64,000 nt of DNA from Moniliella sp. 'wahieum' (Eukaryota > Basidiomycota > Moniliellomycetes > Moniliellales > Moniliellaceae), in assembly GCA_003971905.1 (NCBI GenBank), contig RSEE01000009.1:868001-932000 (forward strand). Direction: 5' to 3'. The notes beneath the pieces are model-generated. The model saw only the letters and a list, made by a program, of their open reading frames with translations. It was not told the DNA's origin and did not search any database. Below are positions 48,565 through 59,910 of this stretch, one piece after another (the stretch's first letter is position 1; each line of letters begins with the position of its first letter). The position numbers and the translations under genes were made by a program.

Positions 48565-51500
48565 ATGCAGGTCTGGTCTGCCTTGTTCTTGGCGGGCGCC
48601 GCGGTGGCTACCCTGCCGGGTGTCCGCGCGCAATGCGCTTGTGGTTACCAAGACCCAACCACTCTTGCCTCTTCACCGATGCCGTCATCACGTACTTCAA
48701 CGAGACTGGAGCCGCCGACCAAGTCGTCTTTGTACCCGAAAAGTCGGCTGACCGGTACGGGCGGGACAGCGCCGGATACGCTGGCACGGGTCAGCAGCCC
48801 TGGATCAACAGTCAGCGCACGAATGAATGGGAAGACGATTTCTCAGCTACCTGGCGCAGCGCCGTCTCGTACAACAACACCTTTCTCATCGCCAACGAGA
48901 GTATGGGCATGATGGTTGCAGCTGCCGACATCAAAAACCGAATCGTTTATGGAAGTCAGTTCCAGACCCGTCGCCGTGACATTCTGTACGGATCCTTCCG
49001 GACTATGGTCTTGCCCCCTACCGACGCCAATGCTGGAACCGAGTTCGACATTGAGCTCGCGTACAACGAATCGTCCGTGGTTCAAACATCCTTTTTCAGT
49101 AACGACAATGCGACTGATGCCACGGTCGCCATGGGCTTCTCCTCCAAATCCAACGGTCTCAACCCCGTGTTTGTCAACCAGTCCAATATCAGTCCAGGCC
49201 AGGGAAAACGATGTTTGGCACGAATACCGATGGACTGGCTCCCCACTGTACTGAGCTGGAGCAACGACGGCACCAATGCGAGTCTCACTTCGATGGCCAA
49301 GCCTAAGAAGAAGGGAACCCAACTTCCTGTTCTTCCGGCTCCATTCAGTTTCAAGCACTGGTCCAACGGTTCTCCTACCGGATCCCACGGACCTCCCAAG
49401 CACACTCCCCTCTTGCTCAAATCCGCTACGCTCGTCTCTTCTTCAACTCGTCGCTCGCCACGCGTTCCTCGCAGTTTGATGAACAGTGCGCCGCTGCTGG
49501 TGGTGCCCAGGTGTGCTCGACGGAAGACTGGACCTTGCGCGGCTCGACCGAGCTGGACCTAGCCATGACTGTGAACCAACCCTTACCCCACAAACATTAC
49601 CACGCTCGTCCGTACGCTTGGATTGGGTTTACAGTCTCAATCGGAATCTTTACTGCCCTCTTTGTCCATGCGTTTGTTCGCCGTGTGATCACCTCCCGCA
49701 TCAAGCGCCGTGCCTTCTATGACGACTACAACCACAAACAAGAAGAGCTCCAGGCGGAACAGGCTTCCCAAACGGTTACGTCGTCGCCTGCCTCACCTAA
49801 CCCTCCCTCCAACAGTTTCCGCAAGAGTGACTACACCGACGTGGAACTGGCGACCGAGATGGCAGATCAGAAGGTATTTGACGAGGCGATGGCGACGTGG
49901 GACAACCCTGAGTTCTTGGCTGATCACCTGGATCAAGTCGATGACGACGATTCGGACATTGACGAAAAAGAAGAGGCGCTCGTTGAAGATCCGTTCTACC
50001 AGCACAACACTGATGCCAGTTCGCAGATCAGTTTGTCCCAAAGCCTCAAGTCAGGCTACCGCCTGCCCTCGGTTCATTATGTCCCTGGCACACCCCACAC
50101 CACTCGTCCTGCGTCCCTCTACAGCAACCCACCGATTGGCCGCTCGCATTCGCAGTGGAATTTCGACACCGACCGGACGAGGTACCGACAGGCGCGCTGA
50201 CCCCCAATTTGGGTCGTCACACCCCTATGTTGTCTTTCAATTCGCCTGCCATGACAACTAGCGACTCCTTGGGCATACTTCAACGTGCGGATCAACCTTC
50301 TACGTCGGGTGACCAAGGTTCCTCGGTGTACGAGCCATCAATTGTTTCAGGAGAGGATGGGTTGGGTGCACCGCCCGCAATGCCGCCTATGGTCACGTTG
50401 CACCCTCATCACAAATGCTTCTGGAGGATGGATCGGCGATGCCGGTACACTGGGTGAACCTATTGCTGAATGGAAGCCAGCGGCGCCGACGGACCAAAGT
50501 GAGGCGCAAGGCACGCTGGCCAAGCCGGCAGGGGCTGGGGCCGATAAAAAGGCGGACAAGGAAGATGAGGCGAAGGAGACGTTTTGGGAGAGCATCAAGT
50601 ACAAGATCTTTGTCCACAGGGCGAGGGGACGGGCAACGCGTCGGGGGCCGCCCGGGTCGAGAGTACTGGACGGTCTTCGGGGTTTGCTTGCTTGCTCGTC
50701 TCGTTGCACCACTGGACACTGATTTTCGAATATTCGTTCACAACGGCAGGCGTCACGTCGCACTATGGCTTTGACAAATGGATCTACCGCATCTTGGGCC
50801 CCATTATCTGCAATGGTGGTCTGAATGTCGGCATCTTTTTCGTTCTGCCGCCGTGTGATCGCGAACCGGTACTTGGTGCGTGGGAACCTGCAAGACCTGG
50901 CCCAGCAAATCTTTACGCGTGTCCCTCGTCTGGCTACGACCATCACAGCTGCCTTGCTCATCAACTACTTCCTCATTGAATCGGTACGTCTTCTGGATCG
51001 CTCTCTCTTTCCTCCACTAGTGGTGTGATGCTGACAGTTCCTCGTTTTCGCTTTTCAGGGTGCATTTTACTGGGTCTCTCGTCTACCTTCGCGGAGTACA
51101 GCGTCTGGTCATACTACCATGACTACTCCTCGGTGGGCGAGTTTATCGATTCATACCTCACGCTCTGGTTTATGCAACCACCTACCATCCCCCCTCACGC
51201 GGCACTATGCCACCGGCATTCTCTGGACTGTTCCCGTCATCGTTCAGTCGTCCTGGACAGTTTACATTTGCGCCCTGATCGCCGGGAGATCAAGAAACCA
51301 TGGAAGCGGTATGGATTCTACCTGGCTTGCTTGACGTTAGAATGGTGGTCGAACCGGTACGATTACTTCTTCATTGGTGGCCTGATGATTGCCGACTTGG
51401 ACAACCGTCTCAAATACCGCCAACTGTCGGCCAAGGAATAAGATTTTCAGAAAGTTCACGTCACCCTTGAACCCTTTGCTTGGATCCTCTTCTTCCTGGG

Positions 51501-51975
51501 TGCGGTCATTACCTGGCTGACCCAGAATGGCACGTTTGACGCCCCGGGGTGAGTTTTGGGATCAAGGCCAACTTCCAGCGGGCAGCCCGAACAAGTGGAC
51601 CGACACCCCTCTGCAGTACTACCTCCCCGCCATTCAGACTGCATCTGGGTTTTTCTCCTTCTTCCTCCTTTGCGACTTGAGCAAACTTTGTCCGCACCGT
51701 CTTTACGCTGCGCGTCTGGACCATCTTTGGTCGCAACGCGTTTTCGCTCTATTGCTTCACGGGACAGTCTTCTGGAGTGGGGTGCGGTCTCGACGTTGAA
51801 GATGCTCAGAGCCGCTTCCAGTACTGGGCTGCCATGATCATCAACTTCTTCTTGTGCTACGCGGTTCTTTTCGTCGCGTGTGAGCTCTTACACGTACCTT
51901 GACCGCTGGGGCATCATGGTCGCTCGCGCATGCTGGCGTGCTGCTTCCGGTGGTCTGGGACGTCGCATTCGTTAA
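48565..51975 (+). CDS. GH16 glucanase-like domain fused to acyltransferase-3 membrane domain
   Basis: This is a predicted wall-facing membrane protein of about 1,100 residues. The signal peptide MQVWSALFLAGAAVATLPG starts at 48565. The GH16 fold includes NHSCLFTDAVITYFNE, RRDILYGSFRTMVLPP, the catalytic ExDxE motif GTEFDIEL (49041-49055 holds EFDIE) and a WHEYRWDWLP reading near 49230. YAWIGFTVSIGIFTALFVHA (about 49612-49671) is a membrane segment. A 300-residue Asp/Ser/Pro linker follows. The acyltransferase-3 hallmark VLDGLRGL and LLVSLHHWTLIFEY lies at 50660-50735, followed by several hydrophobic helices, WSNRYDYFFIGGLMIADLDN near 51345-51405, and a tail ending GLGRRIR at 51975. A 75-nt intron (50984-51058) is clean. 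At least eight frame changes are needed, but the domains stay in linear order on one strand. Confidence 0.82.
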
Positions 51976-54135
51976 CCACCTGTGTGTACTGGGTTACTTT
52001 TGTCATCTCGTTTCCTCTGTGTCTCTCTCTTTCTGTCTTAATTTCTTCTCTTTTTGCTTTTAAACGGGGTCTATTGCCCACTAGCTTGCAACAGTTTATA
52101 TCTCCTTAGTCTACAGTTTCTCTCTCCTTGTTGTCGTGCCTTACTACTGCGCGCTCCGCAGGAGGCCCCGATCCTCTCCGGCTTTTGCGTTCGGCGGTAT
52201 CGATATAAGGACTGCTGTATATAGCACACTTCTTTGTCTCCTTTTTCCTATCCCCTTCTTTCTTCTTCAAGTGCATAACGAAAAGATCTGACGTGTCTAT
52301 ATGAATCATGATCTGCATCGTGGCTACGCTTTTGGGGACGACAAAAGAAACTGAGCTCTCGTCGGCAATTGAAAAGATGCTATTACGCTTCTGGTCAAGA
52401 ATGATGATGGAGAGAAATCACAAATGTACTGTATGCGCGGTATAGGTCCTCGTTCTCCTGGCGTCCCAAGGCGTCGCGCGGGCGCGAGTACGTTCGTGTA
52501 CCATCCTTTGGTACGCCAACATCGCCTCCCGCATTCCCGAGCCCCGCAGAGTGTGGCCGTCACCTCCATTCCTGATCTCCGAATGGTCTAGGTTCCATCA
52601 GTCGATCGGTTCGTCGTCTCAGTACACATTGCCATGATCCTCCCAAGCCCCGTCTCTACCTCCGCCACCGTCGGCTCGTTGTAGGTGTGTGGAGCGCACT
52701 AGCTGGAGGATTGGCTCTTGCACCGCCTCATGCAATGCACCAGTCTTGGACGGTGCGGAGGTGTAAGCCAAAATATGCTCGAGCGAGGACATATGACATC
52801 ACGACACCCCACTTGCACACAACATTCTGTGTGTGGAACGACAAAGTGTACCGAGCTGAAGACTATTCTAAACCTTCTTGTCGGCGAGTATGAGGTATTG
52901 TGCTGGTGGGATAGTATTGAGGAAAGCCAAGTGCAGTTGAACGCATTAGTAAAAATTGCTGTGCTCATACTGTATGGATGCGTTATTTGTCCTCATCACA
53001 TATAACGAAGTTGTATAGGAGAAGAGAGGAGATCATCGGACATGCATGCCCACATGGTGGCGGGCAGGTGCTAGATAACCGCCCAGTATGGTGAGTTGTG
53101 TACACTATTACTACAACATGCAAGTGATACTTACACCACGCCTCTCTCGTCGGGAACCACACTAATATATATGCAAAAAACGGTAAGCTTCTGTGTAGTG
53201 TTGTGTGTGTGTGGCTGCAGTGTATATAAAGATCATGCAGTATATATAAAGATCATCAGAGCCTGCTATTATCTCCATGTAATAAGATTCAGGGAAAAAA
53301 ACGGCCGTGCCACTACTGTCCAACAGTTAGGTCAGCATCGCGTAAACCACCGGGCATGCAGACACCAAGTTCAAACAGCATGTTGCGAATGAATAGAGCA
53401 TCTCGAAGGCCATCTCCCATGGCTAGGTATTCAGATGCTGTGTTGCTCACACCTTGATTTTGGGACTTGGAGCCCCAAGATACAGGCACACCGAAAACAA
53501 AAACAACATGGCCCGAAACGGAGTGGGAGTTGCTCTTGTAATAAATAGGAGGACGGACAAAAAAGGTAAGTCTAACGCTATGGATGTGTTTTTGGCTTTG
53601 ATAGACCGTGAGATGAGACATCCCATGATGATACTCCCGTTGCACTACTGATTATGTCGAAGAGGGCGTGTTGTTCGCGGGATGCAAGGCAAGACGAAGA
53701 CGGTGTGGGGGCTGATATATGTTCCGCAGCGACTATATAAATGAACTGTGGGTGTGGTGGGTGTGTGGTCACCGGCCAAGACTCTTCTCTCTATCATCGA
53801 GATGTGTATTAGCCTAAGAAGGCTACCTTTGCGTCTCCTGTGTCCTGCGTCGGGGGAGAGTAGCGGGTGGAGGCGCAGATGCGGGGAACTGGCTATATGC
53901 AAAGCTACCCTTTTAGTAGTATAAGTCGCGCTGAGGACATCAATCATGGGTTATTGTCGCGGAGAACGGAGTTTTGCCAACACAATCGTGTGTGCTTTCC
54001 TCCGCGGCAGGGGCACACAGCGGCGTGCAGCCACTCGCAGGGCACTCAGGAGGCGGAACGCTAACACAAAAGCATATTCTAATGGGCGCCCCCGCCACAC
54101 AGTATTAATGGTATACGTCAGCCCCCGTTTCTATT
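51976..54135. other. Intergenic, mostly unique AT-richer DNA
   Basis: About 2.2 kb follow the GH16-AT3 stop. The first 150 bp are T-rich, as expected of a 3' region. Short frames only. A 20-bp direct repeat lies at 53217-53256. Confidence 0.45.
53217..53256. repeat. 20-bp direct repeat with TATATAAA
   Basis: There are two adjacent copies of GCAGTNTATATAAAGATCAT differing at one base. Each contains a TATATAAA box-like sequence, but no gene start follows within 800 bp on the plus strand. Confidence 0.9.
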
Positions 54136-57100
54136 ATGGATCGCCCTCCCTCCCCTCCTCACTCCATTCGCAATACTGTCCCCACCTCCACCAACATCGA
54201 AACCCCGTTGAATGGGTACCCTGACTGATATTGCCCTTCTTCCGTCTCCCCTCTTCGGCCACCCAGCCGCCACCTATACTCAACTTGGGTCGGGGCGCCC
54301 CTGCATTCGTGGATGCCGACGTGAACACCAATTTTAACGCCGCTGATAGTCAGTCTCCTCCGGCCCGTTCTTCCCGTATACACAACCACCACAGTAGTAT
54401 GCCAGAACTACGCCACTGGTTTTCGCACACCAGCTCCCGCGCCCGCAGTCCTTTGCCGCTTGTTTCCGGCACCCGGCCCCACTCAATCGCATTGTTCTCA
54501 ACGACGGCAAAGAAGAGTTGCCCCTGGACGAGGAGGGTGCGATACCACATTCTCCAAGCCTGGCACCTTCACACTATTCTTCGGTTGTTAACGGCATTTC
54601 CCCTCCAATAAATGGGCAACATCTTCTTCGCCGCTCATTCATCCGCGTCGCTCCCATCAAGACAGTCAAGACCAGCTGCACTTTGACATGGACGATCCAT
54701 CCGTATCCCATCACTCGCGCCTTTCTCAGATTCTCGGCAATCGGGCTTCCAAGTCTTTGTTCCATCACCACCAGCGCAACGATTCCAATATGAACGATGA
54801 CATTCCCGAACCCCATCCAAACAAGGTTGCCGCAGCCTCAGATTCGGTCCTCAGGGTGCAGAATGATCTGCACTTGTCCCGGCCTTGCTCAACTGAAGAA
54901 CATGTAGGTCGGGGTGGTAAAAACGCGGGTGAACGAAGAGACGAAGAGTCTGGACTCTCTCCGCTCCCATCTGAGTTTGGAGTCCTCCGCCAATGGGCCA
55001 ACGCTGGCAGCGGACTGCTGGATCGTATCCGCTCCCACCACTCCCACAGCAGAAGCGTTGTTGTCTCTACCAATAATACCCCGGCTACTGTGAATGATGA
55101 CGAGTCCGTGGCCACCAAGAGGCGGGTGCCCTTCTTTCCGCCAAAGTCAAAACTTCGCGTGGGAAGAGTAGCGCAACCCCCCAATGCATGATTTATCGCT
55201 TTCGCCTCTTCCAGGCCCTAAAGGCACACCACCCGGCTCAATCGTGTTGAAAACAGCAGGCCAAGACCCAGCCATTCCGGTATTCAACTCTTAACAGAAG
55301 TTACATCCCCTACCCTCGTCCTACGAGTGGCACCATCTCCGGCCGACGGGCTAGCAGCGGGCTGGATACTTTGACTGGGGCGAACGCGGAAGACACGAGC
55401 AATACGGGTCTTCTATCGCCAAGGGAACCCACCATGTCGGAGTTGATCAAGGCCGCGGTTCCCTCAGGGGCGCCAAGCTCAACTGAAGGATTGCCCTTGG
55501 GAAACCGCACACCCAAGTCCAACTGGCTTCTTCGTACCCATCCAGTCCGCCCCCCTTCAGTCCAGATGGGACTTTTCAGTGTAGTGCAGATATGGAGCCC
55601 AACATGCTTCCCCGTCCAGTTGCTGATACATTTTCTCCCGGGACCTCCTACGAGGTTCAGGAAACGCTTAATCCAAATAAGGTCTTGAGCAGCCTCAAGG
55701 AAGAGCCGGATTCCCTTAAAGTTCCTCGAATGGCCATTCCGCCCTTGGAGGCTTTTCCGAGCCATTGGTGCATCCTCTTCCTCGGTCTGTTGCCACTGGA
55801 CGATCTAGCAATATCTTCTCAACCAGGGCAAGCTGAATTTGAGAAGACGATGAATTCGGCAAATTTGGCGCAGAGGACCCCAGAGGTTCGTAGCAAGATC
55901 CTCCCCCCGACTTCGTCGCTTGGCTGCAGAGCGTTCTCAAGTGCCGTTCCCGCATTCATCGCCTTCCAAACATGTAAGTGAGCAGGGAACAAAAGAAACG
56001 GGAAACAATTCAAAAGAAAAGATCTCGCTTCCGTTGCCAGAGGCACACACTCTAGAACCTCATCTGCGCTCCTCACACTCTCTCAATTCGCACTTCTCTT
56101 CATTGTCCCCACCCTCACTCCTCACAGCACAAGCAAGCCAACCAATCTGCATTTCAAACGGCTATCTTATCCCAAGAAGGAGCCGAGAATTTCCAATGGC
56201 AGCATAACCGACAGAAACAGCTCGATGGTGGAAACGGAGCTGGTTCCCAGTTCCATTCTCAATCCGGTCCTCTGTCGCACATCTCATCGCTCCGCAGGAC
56301 AAGCTACCAACTGGACCGCGTGGTACTAACCATTCAGACACTTCGGATATAATCACGTCTCCTCGCTTGCCCGGTGACTCGTCGAGAACCAATAAATCAG
56401 CTGCTTCATCCGGCTCGGACAAGAATCCGTTGGGATCACTTGCCAACACACCCTCATTCTCGAATCTCAAGAGGTCGATGGGTCGTCATTGGCATTGGTA
56501 CGTCTCTCTGCTCTTGCTTATTTCATGGTGCGCTGGCATGCTGATTATGAATCACCTCTTCTTTGTACGAACACATTTTGATGGATCTTGGGTGCATTGT
56601 CGTCTAGACCTTAGTCGGGACCCGATTGGCCGGGGACAATACGGTGAGGTGTACGTAGCGTTGGAGACCCGAACAGGCCAAACGCTGGCAGTAAAGATGA
56701 TCCCGTTCAAGGGAGGATCCGGAGGAGGCCCACACGCTCTTCAAGGAAGTGGATATGCTCAAACGTTTGAGTCATCCGAGCGTAGTGCGGTACTATGGCG
56801 CCGTTAAGTCCAGCACTGCCTGTACATCGTGACCGAGTATGTCGAGAATGGTTCGCTCCTCAAAACGCTCCGTTCTTTGGGCAGTTCCCAGGAGCCACTC
56901 GTCGCGGCCTACATTCAAGATCCTTGATGGTCTGTGTTACCTTCATGAAGCGGGGGTAATCCATTGCGACCTGAAGGCAGCCAACATTTTGACCACCAAG
57001 TCGGGGAACATTAGATCACCGATTTTGGTGTCTCCCGATGGTCGGTCAATTCACCTTCTCATGCCAATGATGTCATTGGAACCCCTTATTGGATGGCGCC

Positions 57101-58115
57101 CGAGATCGTTCGCTTCAAGGAGCGTCGAAAGCAAGCGACATTTGGTCGCTGGGGTGTCTGGTGATTGAACTGTTGACCGGCCATCCACCTTATGCAAAGC
57201 TCAACGCGATGGGAGTGTATAAGATCGTAATCGACCCCCATCCTCCCTTGCCCCTGACATAACGGAGGACCTGAACGAGTTCTTGCTGTCCTGCTTTGCC
57301 AAGCTGCCCACCCAGAGACCTACCGCCAGAGACCTGTTGAGCCATCGTTGGTTGAATCAGGTATGGACCAACGACCCATCTCTCGCCCAAAATTCGCTGC
57401 CCGCCTTGCACCGCATCTCAGCTGAAGCGCGCCGCTTGTCGCAAGTGTTGACCCCTGGACCCACAGCTACCCCACCCACCGCGGACTCTACACCTTCATT
57501 ACGGCCGCCGTCATCCCTCTCAGATCTCGGCAGGGGTCGTGATTCTGTAACGTCATCGGCTCATGTCCGTCTGAGGCCGAGCAACCCTCGCCTGCGCAGA
57601 CTTTCGGAGGCGTCGACAGGTGGATCTGCTCCGTTACTTCAACACACATTTATCCGCTCCGTCTTCAGTCAAGCGTTGGAGTGCAGCGTTTGTTTGGAGG
57701 CGATTATCCCCATGTCGGATGCATTGCTATGCAGTGCCAAATGTGGACTTGTGTGCCATCGACGTTGTCTTGCCCAGGCTCCACTGCCTTGCGTACCATT
57801 GCGTCTTTGCGTCAGCATGACACTTCTTATACGCCTCCACTGGACGCCTCGAACAACACCTCATCGTTGGTGGAGCCGGATCGCGACTTTGCTCCTGCTT
57901 AAGTCATCTCTCGTCGTCACTCCTGGAAGAAGAGCTATGGCTTCTCCACCTCAGCGAGGCTGCCACACCCAACCCGTCCGTATTCCGCAGATGGCCCTCT
58001 CACCCTCCCATCCCATTCGTCTTCATCTTTTCCAAACTGCATCTTCGTGGGCAGCGAAAGCACAAATTGCGCAAATGGGCTAGCACCCGTACAACTCATA
58101 AGGATGCGTCCGTGA
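54136..58115 (+). CDS. Cdc7/SIN-type protein kinase with C-terminal C1 domain
   Basis: This STE-group kinase is related to fission-yeast Cdc7 and budding-yeast Cdc15, which drive septation and mitotic exit. The ATG at 54136 opens [20 protein letters not shown]; about 750 Ser/Pro-rich residues follow. A 117-nt intron (56498-56614) joins to [20 protein letters not shown]. The kinase domain continues with [43 protein letters not shown], a DFGVS reading near 57025, [34 protein letters not shown] and [25 protein letters not shown] is typical of the Cdc7 group. After a Ser-rich linker comes a C1-type zinc domain: CSVCLEAI, then [20 protein letters not shown] (57680-57780). The stop at 58113-58115 assumes a final frame change near 57900. 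More than ten frameshifts lie in the span. Confidence 0.85.
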
Positions 58116-59910
58116 CATTTACCCCCTCCCACACGCTTTCTCTGATTCACCCAATCATCGCCTCCATCATGGCGTCTCTTCTCCCCATACAGGAATGGGG
58201 ACGCAGCAGGTTGGTGTGCATCGAGTCAGCAGCCCACAACTTGGACAGCGCCCCACCATCGCCACATCCACTTTCCCCGCAAGATGCTCAGCAAGGTGGA
58301 GGATCCATCAAGCACGCAGACAGAAGAACTTGATGCAAGCCACTGCCTCATCATGTAATTCCTCTTTGTACGCGCGCCCATGCGATCTTCATATCTGCGC
58401 TGCCCAGGCCCTGTTCGTTTTTTTTCTGCATCACTCCTTTTGCCCCTCCCCATCCAATGAACCATCCCTCTTGCGCTCTGGACGTTTTTAGCTATACTTC
58501 CGTCCCCCTTTTGCCTGACAAAGATGTGCATTGTGCTCACTCAGACCCTTATTTTGGGCCGTCTATCCCCTTTTGGCATATTTGCTTCTTCCCATTCAAC
58601 AACTCCCCATTTTGGCGCTGGCATCTCTTTATTGGCTGTACCCACACCTCCGTTTGCCCATTCTAGCACTCTACGTTTCCTGCAATGCGCTTTTACTGTG
58701 GTTGTCTATGATACTCCACTTCCTTTCCTATGACTGTGCATGTGAGAAAAGACAATTGATGGTCGAAGGTGCCGAAGATGGTGCGCGTCGAGAGTGATGT
58801 TTCTATCTTCAGGTCTTTTTATCTTCACAGGCCTCAGTTTGGCACGCAATGGTCCCCCTCAAAGGCCTTTTGGGCTCATATAAACGGTGGATTGTCACAT
58901 GTCCATGTCATTGACGATCTTCGACGAATCACATGCATAACGGGAAGCTTTGATGGTCCCCATGCCATCTGGGAAGGCGTTGCGAAGATCCCCAACGGCA
59001 GGCCGAATGAATTAATGAGACGGGAAGGCGACCCTAACACACAGGCGCACTGGAGGCCCTCCTGCTGCCTCTCGCCAGTCCCCGCCGCCTGTGCCCACCC
59101 GTGTCGGTCGGCGTCCTGGTTGGTGCCTGTGTGCCTGCTGTGTGCCTGCAGGCCGGCGTGCCTGCTTCCCCCTGTCCCCGATCCGACAAGGGGCCGAAGC
59201 GGCGATCGGGGTCCAGCGTGGGGCAGCGCACAGAAGCCGGCATGGGGGCGGTGTGTCGGTGCTGACGCGCTCCGGCGCTAGGGTTGGGGGGTCTCCTGCG
59301 CTTGGGCGCGCCTGTGCGCGCCGACGCCCACCCGCCGCCCCGACGGGAACTGAATCGGGCGGTTCTAGTGCTGCGAGTCCTGTGCGTACGACAGCCGGCC
59401 GCGCACTGGCACGGGGCTGTGACGCGGACCTGGCGAGACATGGCGCTGCCGTCCAGTGCCGCGTGCGAGCGGCGGCGGCGGAGCGGGGGCCGCTGGGAGG
59501 CAGTGGGAGGCAGGGGAGGCAGTGGGGAGCAGCGGGGAGCAGGGGGGAGAGCACTGGGGAGCACTGGGGAGCAGGGGGAGCAGTGGGGAACCGCTGGGAG
59601 GCAGCTGGGCAGCAGTTGGGACGCAGCGCTTGAGGAGCAGCCGCGGGCACGCCGGCCCACAGGTGGAGCAGGACAAATCATCCAGCCACTGCCGCTGTGC
59701 CTGCAGCCCCCGCTCGGGGCAGGCTGGGATCCGATCCGACTGACTGCGGGTTTTTTGGCGCGCCGCCTCCATCCCACCACACCCACGCCCGCCATCACCA
59801 TCGCCACCACCCCGGCCCTCCACCCCCACCCCCACCCTACACAGCCCCCCACTCCCAGCGCTGCGTCTTTTCTGCGTCGACAAGCACATCTGCGTCCGTG
59901 TGCCGCCGCC
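58116..59910. other. Intergenic with GGGGAGCA minisatellite
   Basis: The first kilobase is T/C-rich unique sequence with no convincing gene. From 59040 on it is over 65% GC and contains a GGGGAGCA-type array at 59491-59625. Long frames on both strands here are composition artefacts. Confidence 0.45.
59491..59625. repeat. GGGGAGCA / GGGAGGCA minisatellite
   Basis: About fourteen units of 8-10 bp built on GTGGGGAGCA or GCTGGGAGGCA form a G-rich plus strand 290-420 bp upstream of the next gene's ATG. Confidence 0.85.
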
